A model generated the notes under the pieces. The model did no database searches. It saw only the letters and a list, made by a program, of their open reading frames with translations, and was not told where the DNA came from. Both the position numbers and the translations under genes were made by a program. Positions 26,501 through 38,500 of a stretch of 64,000 nt of DNA are shown in pieces. This DNA is from Owenia fusiformis (taxonomy: Eukaryota; Annelida; Polychaeta; Sabellida; Oweniidae), in assembly GCA_903813345.2 (NCBI GenBank), contig CAIIXF020000005.1, positions 36,271,375 to 36,335,374 of the forward strand, written 5' to 3'. Every line of letters starts with the position of its first letter. Positions within the stretch are counted from its first letter, which is position 1.

Positions 26501-29500
26501 TCCAAGGTCTTACGTAAAATTGGTAAATTCAGACCTGATATTGTACAATTCTTGGAATTTTGAACTTGTTTAAAACATGAAACTTCCTTAAAACCCATTT
26601 TAATTATTTTTTACATCTTAGTTCCATACTTCAAAACCATATTTATCATCAAAGACGGATAGATCTGGAAACCATAGGCATCAGCTATAGTCATTCACAA
26701 AATCAACCCTTTCAAAAATGTCAAATTTTTCAAAAAATCAACAATTTTTTTCTCGGCTCCTACTAATTCAATTAGTTTGAACCTTTTAAGGCTTATAGCC
26801 CTGCTACTGAGCACTTCACATGAAATTTTTCAATGTCTTCCAGTGTCTGATTGAAAAGTGAGGCTCTAAATAGTAAGAAAATGGGTCACGAATTTGCCCC
26901 CTGGGGTACATACTTTGTAGTATTTTCCAAATTCTGTAGAAGTGATTGGCATTATTTATTTTGCAAATGATTCATATATATAATGTCTATGTATGTAACT
27001 TACAAACATCAAGATATCTAAAATTATTGAGAATGAAAAAATTATTTTCCGGGGGTGGGGTGTTTTTGGGGGGTGGGGGGCTAACCCCTGAAAAAAAAGA
27101 ATAATGTACCACTCTGTGAAGCTATCACCTAGGTAGAATTTTCATCCAAGACTTCCCTCTAACTGAAAATGCTGCCAAACCAACTATACTCCATTTATTA
27201 AGAATTTTCCTCCTCGCTCTTAGAGTAAAAAGCAAAGTTGTCATTTTTTATTAAATAAAACTTCAACATTTGTGATCAAATTTAATTTTGCATATCCTGA
27301 AGCACATTTCAATTGAAAGATCGCACAATTAAACACTCATCACATGTATGTTCTTTGCACCAATCAGCAGCTAGATTCCTCCAGTAGTAGTGATTCGAAT
27401 CTAAATCGGCTGAATCTGCATGATGAGATTAACCAATCAATGGCCAACACGCCAGAGCCATTTGGCGAGCACGATGAGGTGGGGGTAGTGACTAGTCTGG
27501 CACTGTTTGGTGATGGTGGTGTGATGTGTGATAGTTGTTTCTTTATTTTTAGTTCTTTCTGCTTGCTGAATGAATCTATCTTTTAGGTGACACTACACAC
27601 AATTTATTTCTTGCATTCATTCATATACTGCTAAGTTTTGTACAGTGGGCCAGTCTCTAACTCTTAACCATAAGTACCTCAAGCGCTATTAATTCAATAC
27701 TACTTCAAACTTCAAAAGATGCTTACCAAAAAGAATGTTTGCATCAATGTCTATTGTGTCTCATCTTTTTCATTTAGGTGTATTTTAGAGTCAGAATGAA
27801 GAGACTGTGCTACTTGGAATATTGATATAAACTCAGTACTTTAAAATAAGCACAGTAATACCTGTTTTTAGGAACACCTGACTACAAGGAGCAGTTTTGG
27901 CCAGTACAGATTGTTCCCTGTACACAGGTTTTACAGTGAAATCGGAGACTTTTGATCGTATTATCTTCTAAATAAAATAACTCCTTCCTAGGCATCCGCA
28001 ACCAAATTATATTATATTTATGTAATGAGTACCAGTGTAGCCTTGCCCAAGTCGGTATTTTTTACTTATCTGATCTTGAATTATTACCGCCTTGTACAAA
28101 AGAGAAAGCCACGTGCTTTACCGACTCAATGTTTATGTCGGTAAAATTTGACCAACCAACGACGGCCCTGCAGCGTTAGCTCATTATTATGCACGGTCAA
28201 AAACAAGTACACTTTTCGTCGGGACTTTTCACGAACAAATCTTGCATGAATTCATCATATATTTTAAATATTTTATCAGATAAATATCAATCAGAGTTAA
28301 GTGGATGCTAGACATCGATCGGTAACCGGAGGTTAGAAGATTTCAACAATAAACGTTGAAACGATCGCTGAATTCAAATGAACATGTAGGCTGAGATTCA
28401 ATCACTGATCGACGACTACATGACCCGCTACATTGGACTAGGTTTTGCATTTTCATCGCGAGATCAGTTTTAAATCTATTGCATGATTTAATTCATATTA
28501 ATGACTCTTACATTCCCTATGTACATTTAATTACATAATATATTGTAACTCTAAAGAAACGATTGATCAGATTGAATTTCAAGTCTTGGACGGGAAGATT
28601 GCTTTGCTGTGCAGCTCAACCTGATAACATTTTGATTGGTCAATCAGCCTGAAGTCACACGTCGTGTCCACGCGTATATCTGTTAATCAATAAGGTTTCG
28701 CGATACCCCTGATAGCGTAGGTATTATGGAAATCTCGAAACCGTTGAATATCTCAGCATAATAGCAGCGGAGATGTATTGGATTGTACAAGGCGGTAATA
28801 ATTCAAGATCAGATAAGTAAAAAATACCGACTTGGGCAAGGCTAGTACCAGTGAAGCAACCCAAATAAACACAACTCAATAATGTTATAATATATGACTG
28901 CTATATTTAACCCAAATGACCCATAGAATGTGTTATACTTGTGTTTTAATGATAATTTTTGAATTGACTTGACAAAACAATAAATATGCTCATATCATTA
29001 GTTCTTATAATAAATAGGTCTCTCATGAACAATTTAAAATTTACTTTTTTATATGATGCTTGTGAATAGTGGCCATCTTAAAAATTTCTTTTTGAACTAT
29101 CTATCAAAGCATGTTTTGTTCGGTGGGAGTTGCTGTTGTCAAGTTTTGGTTGGCTGGAAAACGAAGAACATTTGCTACATCAGTAAGTCCATCATCATTT
29201 GTAACAAATGACACTTGTAACGAACCTTTTCCATACTCAGGGTGTGTGAGAGTCCCACTCCCTCCATGAACTTTCACAGGATCAGTGACAAAATGGATTA
29301 CAGTTAAACCATCCATTGAACAGCGCTTTGGTGTCTTAATGAGATACTCTCCATACGCTAAAAAATCTCCAGGAAAAAGTGTCTTGTTAAAGGTCCCTCC
29401 TTCGTTAAGTTCATTGTGTATTTCTATTGCATACACAATTTCTCCTATTTCTGGTGGGTTTTTATAATACTTTGCCTTATTTTCCTTTGACTCAATTATC

Positions 29501-32500
29501 AATCGATAGGGACTTTCTTCTTGATAGGGAGATGTCGTTGAGAATGTGTAATTTCCGAGTGGTACATCTGTTCCATTGTAAATCTGATCATCAGTTATCA
29601 AGTGACTTGCATTTATTCCATACCTGATCTTGAAGTAATCTAGTGCTTTCCTTCCTATGGAATAAAAGACATTAATATTTGTATATTAAAGGATTTAAGC
29701 CCAGGATTTGATGAATTGTAGATGATTTAAAACATATATGTCTTGTATCAGGACTCTGAATAAGGGCAGCAGACTGAATTGAAAGTTTATGATACAAGAT
29801 ATGAGTGCATTAAATCGTCCACAATTCTTTTCACGCAATGCAAAAGATCATGTACAGTATCAGATAAAAAAAAATTTTGCAAGAAAATGTATTTTTGTAA
29901 GGGTTTTTCAAGGTTTGACATTTTGACCTGCATAAGCACCTGTCTTGCTATCACTTATGATGTTATTAATAGATTTTCATTCAACTGCCAACTTGAAATT
30001 ATGAAATTAAAGGGGTTATCGATTTCACTGAATCTAAAAGTAGCCATGTACTCTGTTGTTAAATCAAGCATGCAGATTATTTGAATATTATTTGAAAAAA
30101 AAAAAAAAAAAAAAAAAATCCAAGATGGCTGCTTTATATACTAGTTAAATTTTGGCTCCACATATTATCAAGTTTTTAGTATGTTTTTGGACTACAATAT
30201 CCAATATAAATAGTTCTGGATTAACTATAAACATTACTAGGACAGTTTTGGATTAACAATACACAAACTGCAGTACCATATCAAGAATATTTGGATGTTT
30301 TAATCTGCATTTTTAAACAAAGGATTAAAAATTCTAATTTTGGAACTGCAACAGTTACTGACAATAAACATCAAAATTTACAAGAAAAAAGACCCATAAA
30401 GGTGAAAATAACAACTCAGGAAAATAAAGCAATTTTGATTCTCCAAGAAGGTAAATTATCAATTAGAAAGTATTTAATTTGTTTCAAAAAGGAAATATTC
30501 CAGTATGACCTTTTAAGGGAGTAAAAAATAACAGCCTTATTTAATAAACAATAGAGGACATCTATACTACAGTAAACCATGGGCTTTCAACTAGAAGGTA
30601 ATTAGCAAATGGATTAGTGCATCCCTGTTTCCAAACAGGATTAAGCCACATCATAACAAACACTTAACACTGTTAAGAGTGATATCAATACTTGATCACA
30701 ATGGCAACTCTTAGCCAACCTACCAGAACTGATGATGCTCAATCTGTTCCTCTCAATAGTGACTATATTTTCCTGGAAAACAACCCCGGAACACCCAAAG
30801 GAGAGAAAAGAAAAAGTTCAAGACTCAGGAAGCAACTAATGAAAGACAATCCAGAAAAAGTTTTCTTCCTCAACTTATACAGTGATATAGGAGACTCTGG
30901 GATTTTAGCGATTGATGAAATACAGGGTGCACAACTATATACAGATCGTATAGAAGAATGGGAACGCCAGACTGTTATCTACATGAGTAGCTTCTCATAC
31001 CTTAATATAAAAAGAGAAATTCACATGGGATGGTCAGACATAATCATTAATGATGGATCGAGAAATAATGAAACCATGGTCAAAATAACTGTTCATTCAA
31101 ATGGAACTATACTAATCAGTGGACCAAGATACATGGAATTTATAAACCAAGATCTATGTGTGATATATGAATTGTTAGGACCACCACCAAAGCCCCAAAC
31201 AACTCCAAGGAAAAAGATCTCACAAGTTAAACCTACTAAGCTGAGAAAGAAGCAGACCCCAAATCCTACCCCAGGAGAGCAGAACCCCACCCCTATCCCA
31301 GGAGAGCAGAACCCTACACTAGGAGAGCAGAACCCCACCCCTACCCCAGGAGAGCAGAACCCCACCCCTACCCCAGGAGAGCAGAACCCTACACTAGGAG
31401 AGCAGAACCCCATATCTACCCCAGGAGAGCAGAACCTCACCTCTAGCATAGGAGAGCAGAACCCCACCCCTACCCCAGGAGAGCAGAACCCCCTCTCTAC
31501 CCCAGAAAACCAGAACCCCATCTCTACCCCAGGAGAGAAGAACCGCATCTCTACCCCAGGAGAGCAGAACCCCATCTCTACCCCAGGAGAGCAGAACCCC
31601 ATCCCTACCCCAGAAGAGCATAACCCCACCCCTATCCCAGGAGAGCAGAACCCCATCTCTACCCTAGGAGAGCAGAACCCCATCTCTACCCCAGGAAAAC
31701 AGAATCCCATCTCTACCCCAGGAGAGCAGAACCCCATCTCTACCCCAGGAGAGCAGAACTCAACCTCTACCCCAGGAGAGCAAAACCTCACCCCTACCCT
31801 AGAAGAGCAGAACCCCATCTATACCCCAGGAAAGCAGAACCCCATCTCTATCCCAGGAGAGAACCCCATCTCTACCCCAGGAGAGCAGAAACCCATCCCT
31901 AACCCAGAAGAGCAGAACGCTACCCCTATCCAAGGAGAGCAGAACCCCATCCCTACCCCAGGAGAGCAGAACCCCATCTCTATCCCAGGAGAGCAGAACC
32001 CCACCTCTACCCCAGGAGAGCAAAATCCCATCACCTCACAGAGCCCCATATCAACCACGCCACAACAGACTCCCTCTCTAGCCATACCACAGCAGAGACC
32101 CCCTTTGCCAAAACTCAATTCCCTTGCCAAATCTTCTATGAGCTCTGATGTAATAGAGGAAGATAGTGACATTTCAACCAGTTTTATGGATCTTAGCTCA
32201 GACTCAACTAGCTGTGATACCTCCAGAGTCCTCCTTTTAGAGGAAACAATAACCTCTCTCAGGGCTTCCCTAGAAAAAAGCAACAACATGTGCAAACAGC
32301 AAAAACTACAAATAGAAAAGCTGAAAAAGGAAGTAATATCTACTACCAAGAAAAATGACAATCTTAATAGTAAGCTCAAGGCCAAGACAAAAACCACTGA
32401 AAGCGCTACACAATGGCAAACTGATGACCTGCAGAAAGATCTTCCAAAACTGATACATCAGGAGAATAAAGATAAACAATCTGTACAACCAACACCAAGA

Positions 32501-35500
32501 CGAACACCAAAGATGCTATACATTGCAGCCAGTAACGGCTATGGTATATCAGCAGCAATTAACAGCCAATCAAATCAAAAAATCGTTGCCACTGGGAATG
32601 TTCATGGAGGAGCAACCATAGAATTTATCAACTCAACTATTCCTCAAACTGTGAGCCAAATGAAACCTGACACTGTTGTCGTCCAATGCGGGACCAACAA
32701 TATCATCGTCGAGAATACAACTACTACCATATCCAAAATGAAATCTCTAATCACTACCCTCAAATCAACTGGTAAAGCAAACAAGACCAAAACAGCTGTC
32801 ATAGAAATACCATATAGGAGAGACAAACCACTCTCACACAAGCTAAACACAAAGATTGACGCCATAAATTCAGCAACCCAATCAGAATGCAAGAAGCAAG
32901 ATGTACACTTTATTAGAATAAATACAACTGATTACAACAAGAGCATATTAGGAAGGCAAGGTCTACACTTTAATATAAAGGGACGACAGCATGTAGCAAG
33001 AAATGTACTCAAAACTCTGTACCCTAGCAACGTAACCCTAAATGTCAATGAAATCAACATACCAAAGCAATGCTCCGATAGAAGTAATACAAATCGAATG
33101 GACTCCTTGGACCCTATCTGGATCAACAGGAAAGTAGTGCAATAAGCAGAGTGGGTCACTATACAACAGATATTGAATCTAAGGTAGCGATGACAGACAA
33201 ATCAAAATACCCTTGCAACCTCACAGACTCAAAGAATGAATATTCAAATGACACGTCACAAACTGCAATTCCATATGAGAACATTGATATATTATGCTGG
33301 AACATTAATAGACTAAGTGATAAACTGACTGACCCAGATATTTTTGAAAATCTAATCAAAAACCATAAAATTGTATTCTTACAAGAAACCATGATCAATT
33401 CAAAAGATAACATATTTATACCAGGGTACCATTTCATTAATCATGCAAAATTATCAAAGGGTAATAAGAAACACTCAGGTGGAATTGGAATTTTGATAGA
33501 AGATAATCTTTATTGTAACAATGTTGAGGTATTAGACAAAAAATATGATTTTCTCTCATGGATAAAAGTTAATATTCCAAATAATGACCCCATCTTACTA
33601 GCCACTGTTTATATTCCCCATAAGAAATCTTCTTTTAATACACTTGACTTTTTTGAGATTCTAGAGACTGAAATAGCCATAGCACAATATAGTACCTCAA
33701 ACATATATATATGTGGAGATTTTAATGCAAGAACTGGGATAAAGGCAGATTATGAAACAGAAGTATTTGGGTCTGACAGTGAACTTAGTTATTTGCTACC
33801 CATGCTCAATAACACTTCATTATTTACTGACAGGGCATCAAAGGATAAAAATAATCAAGAAATTCTCAGAACAAATGGGAAAGAATTACTAGAATTATGT
33901 AAGACCACAAATATGCAAATAGCCAATGGGAGAGTGGGTGAAGACAAAAATATTGGAAAACATACCTGCATCAGACCTAATGGTGCTAGTGTGGTAGATT
34001 ATGTAATTGGATCATCAAAGGCTCTCAAGAACATACAAAACTTTAAAATTCAGGCAAAATTACCAGAATCAGACCATTGTCCTATCTCATTTTCTATACT
34101 GACTCCAAAACTGTCTACTTCATGCAACTCGAATATCAATTGTACAGCAGATTTATATACTAACATTACTAAGTTTAAATGGGATGAATCAAAATCGACA
34201 GTTTTTCTATCAAACCTGAAATCAACATTATGTAATTCTATACTCCATGAAATATCACTTGACTTAAAAGACCAGGATTGTCCAATAGAACACATAGTGG
34301 ATAAACTCAGTTTAACACTCTCACTTGCAGTAGAAGGTGTTTTTGTCAAAACAAAATTAACAAATAAAACCACCAAATTTCCAGCAAATAAATGGTTTGA
34401 CGAAAAATGTAAGAGCCTGAAATCAAATATTCACATAGCAGAAAAATCAGGAATAGAAACAAGTGCTCTACATAAAGAATATAAAAGTCACAAGCAAAAG
34501 TGCAAGCGCCATTTTCACAACACAATGTACAATGATCTATTATATAGCCTAAATCATAACCCAACTCACTTTTGGAATTTATTAAACTCAACCCAAACAT
34601 CCAACAGAGAATGTGTCAAAATAAGAGCATCTCCATCTGCAATGTTTGAAAACTTCAGCAAATTAGCCAAACCTCCTACACAATATAATTTTAATGATAA
34701 GCACAATGAAAAGATTATTGATTTTCTTAACACTTTTGACAGTAACAAAAAATATGAAAATATGTATGCAAACGATCCAACTAGTATTCTTAATACTCCA
34801 ATACTTAATGAAGAAGTTGATGAAGCAATCAAAAATATCAAAATTAACAAGTCCCCTGGTTTGGATGGTATTCCTGGAGAATTTATCAAATCATCGAAAT
34901 CTATCCTTAATAATATAATCACCCAAATATTTAACAATATATTCTTCACAAATGAGTATCCCGAACAATGGGCTTTTGGCTTAATTTTTCCAATCCCCAA
35001 AACTAAGAAAACAAGTGACCCTGATACACTTAGACGAATCAATGTACTACCAGTACTTGGAAAATTTTTTGAAGGTGTTCTTCATAATAGACTCGAATTT
35101 CATACGGTATCTAATCATAAACAGGACATACTCCAAGGTGCATATGAAAAATTTAGTAGAACATCTGATAATCTATTTATTTTAAATAACTTGATAGAAA
35201 AACATGTCTTTATCAGAGAGCCCTTATATTGTTGCTTTATTGATCTGAAAAAAGCTTTTGATTTAATTGATAGAAACATGCTCATATATAAACTTATTTA
35301 AAGAGGTATCACAGGCAATATGTTAAACATCATTAAATCAATGTATTCTAAATCAAAATCTTGCATTAGAACTGATGCTGGTATCACCGATACATTCACA
35401 AATGAGGTAGGTATAATTCAAGGCGGAACCCTCAGTACTTTCCTCTTCAAATTATTCATATCAGATGTAAAGGATGCTCTAAATACTGAATATGGTGCCT

Positions 35501-38500
35501 TCATCAATGATCTTTCAATAACACATCTTGCATGGGCTGATGATATTGTGCTCTGTGCACCAAATCCTAGTTATTTACAAAAACTTTTGGATGCATTTGA
35601 AAATTACTGCAATTCTTGGCGTCTTGTTATAAATTGTAAAAAGACTAAAGTTCTTGTCTTTGGAAAGAGGAAAAATACACCTATAATTAACTTTTCTATC
35701 CTAAACCAAATAATTGAAGAAGTGTCAGAGTATAAATATTTAGGCTGCATTCTATCTAACAAAAATCACAAATCAAACTCAAATCATTTAGCTCAAAAAG
35801 CAACAAAAGCCATTTTTAAACTAAGAGGTTATTACAAAGTACTAGGTAATCTACCAGTAGATGTAGCACTAAATCTTTTTGATAAATTGATTCTACCAAT
35901 ACTTGAATATGGTAATGAAGTACTTACACAATCTAAAAGTTTTGAGATCATAGAAAAATTACAACTGAGATTTTTAAAGCAACTTTTACATGTTAAAACA
36001 CAAACTTCAAATCTAGCAATACTTGGTGAATTTGGAAGGTATCCCCTCATTATAAGAATGAAAGTTCAAAAAATAAAATATTGGTGTCGATTACTAACTC
36101 TTCAATCTCAACACAAACTTAATATAGCGTATCAACAGAACCTTCAAATCTATCATTGCGGTGGGAAATCATGGGTGTCACAAATCGAAAATATTTTGAA
36201 AGAATGTGATTTACAAGATATGTGGGATAATCATTTAAAATCTGATATTAACATTCAATCATATTTAACACTTCATCTTAAAGTATCAAATAAATTAAGA
36301 TCTCTTTACAAATACCAATGGCTTGCTCTAATCAACGATCACTCAAAAAACCCATGCCTAAGAACATATTCTTTATTCAAAGTTGAATTCAAAAAAGAGC
36401 CTTACCTTATGATAAAAAACAGCAAACTTAGAAACATATTATGCAAAATAAGGCTAAGTAACCACAAATTAGAAATTGAAATTGGTAGACACAAAAAGAA
36501 AAATGGACAAAAGATACAACTAAAAGATAGACTCTGTTTAAATTGTAACCTAAATCAAATAGAAGATGAACTACATTTAATTTTTTACTGCCCTTCTTAT
36601 ACAAACCAGAGAGCGATATTCTTCAAAATACTAGCTGGAAATATTCCTATTAGCAACTTAATGCCTGAATTTTTAATAAAGGAGATCATGAACAGCAAAA
36701 TTAACATATTAAAATATTTTGCCAAATTCCTCATAGATTGTAACAATGTAAGAGCATTCATATCCAGTCTTTAACATTGTATAAGTTTGTAAATATTTGT
36801 AAATTTAGTTTGTATCATAGAATGTACATTTTGTAGCAATTATGTTTGTCAAGCTTATTTGAAAAGGTGTTTTCAGTCTGAATGTATATATCAACACTAC
36901 ATTAGAATCATGATGTAATGATTTTTGTATTTTTCCATTTTGCTTATGACTGTATATTTGTATATAAAACACATGTAAATAACTGTATAGTGACCCATGT
37001 GTCGGAGAGACTGACATACATAAGAGTCAATAAAAGAATATATATATATATCATGTCTAGCTATGTATAAATTGTATTGAACATTGATATAGAACTAATA
37101 TGTTTTTGAATTCAAAAATAATACCTTCTTTTATAACCTGGTTTCTTGTTGTTCTTCCTGCCAACTTATGAAACTCAATATATGTCTCTGGCCATGGTTG
37201 TTTTTTAATAAATTCCTTGTACTTCCCAACAAACACAAATACCCTGTCATACTTCTCAACATGTGCTGTACTATTCACTATACACTTTTTATTATTGTAT
37301 CCTATTCTTCCATGACTTGTTGGCATTAAAGAACTGCTCAGAAGAAGAACAAGTATCTCAATGTACCTGAGAGAAATTAGAAATTTAATGAGTCAATAGA
37401 ACAAATGGTCGATGCAATTTACTGTATGATAATAACAGGGGCGTAGCCAGCTTTCAGTCGGGGGGGGGGGGGGTGCGATCGCCAAATTTCTTTCTGTTTT
37501 CAGTCAGGGGGATGCGATTCTGGCATAAGCGAGGCAAAACAAATTTTTTAAAGATTTGTTTTGAATTTTACAAAAGTTGATGCAACTTCCTACAAATTCT
37601 AAAGCTTTTTTCTTCCTCTATCTAATGGTTCTATTTTTTTCGAAATAACCAAATGGTCAATCTTTCTAATTTTCACATATTTTGTTGTGCATCAGTATTT
37701 CACCTATATTTTTTTCAAGAAAATCCGAATTGCAGAAAAAAAATCAGTGGACTGAAGTTCTACGTTAAATGTTTATTTTAGCCAGATATACAGCTGTGCC
37801 ATTTCATTGCTGTTTAATATATAATTGAGGCTCAAGAGAGATGCTACAAACTTGAAAAATAAGAGCCCCTTTCCATACAGGAACTTAAGCAAGTAAAGTC
37901 TTCTTACCCTATTTTGCACATACTCCAACTTAATGCTTCCTATTTTTGACTCGTTGGTATTGTAGTGAAGAACAATTTATTGTAGGAAATATAAATATTA
38001 ACTTGAAGTGTTGACTTTATGCTAACTTAACTTTGTTGATTAAAGGAACAAACAGATTATGATTATTATACAACTGGAAGTTCAGTGTTTGTTAGTTTGT
38101 TTGTTTGTTTGTTTGTTTGTACATCAAGGCGATTACATAAAATGGTTAACAGGATTAACATACTCGCTTACCGTTACCAGTTTGATTTTCATACATTGGT
38201 TATCCAAAATGAGGATGAATTCAAACAATTGAATATTGATCATCCTTATATTTCATTATTACCACCTTGCTGGGCCTGTTCTAAGGGTATTAGTACTAGT
38301 TTAGAACGCTTATATTTTAATATATTGACCTTAGCAATGTGTGGCGTCATAGTGGCGGGCCAAAATGGATATTTCAGCCCTAATGTTTCCCGGGAAATTA
38401 GGTGTCATTCAGTGCATATAATTTTTTTTTTGTTCAGCGGCAGTCCGTTCCTGCCATTTCAGCCCTGGACATAAGGTGGTGATGATACTAATAACCTCAT

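Larger units (their letters stand above)
21968..27226. mobile_element. 5.26-kb foldback element with about 0.7-kb terminal inverted repeats
   Basis: The left end actctaagagcgaggagg is mirrored at the right end (tcctcgctcttagagt, to 27226). The inverted similarity continues through the poly-C/poly-G patch (about 22122 versus 27050) and a 'ggggcaaattcgtgacccat' block to about 22680 and 26510, roughly 700 bp per arm with few mismatches. The inner part consists of related 181-bp units: about five in one orientation (22560-23400) and about 15 in the opposite orientation (23905-26600), separated by three 123-bp units. Both ends abut TA, but a TA duplication cannot be told apart from a palindromic end. 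No transposase is visible, so this is a non-autonomous foldback element, or a palindromic duplication, in intron 21 of the main gene. Confidence 0.85.
30590..37051 (+). mobile_element. near-complete two-ORF non-LTR retrotransposon (CR1/L2-like)
   Basis: Contains ORF1 (30701-33145) and ORF2 (33190-36774) in a different frame, separated by 44 bp, then a 3' UTR with AATAAA at 37029-37034 and a terminal (AT)n run. No poly-A tail. An esterase-like ORF1 plus an endonuclease/reverse-transcriptase ORF2 is the layout of CR1/L2-group LINEs. The 5' boundary is uncertain (near 30590) and no target duplication was identified. It interrupts the intron of the antisense secreted-protein gene. One stop codon splits ORF2; otherwise both ORFs are open, so the insertion is young. 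Confidence 0.88.

Noticed and set aside
31093-32397. Several minus-strand open frames rich in Gly, Phe, Cys and Val
   Set aside because: They are the antisense reading of the 27-bp coding minisatellite in LINE ORF1.
38085-38474. 129-codon open frame starting MFVSLFVCLFVC
   Set aside because: The start is a GTTT microsatellite and the remainder shows no splice context or recognisable motif.
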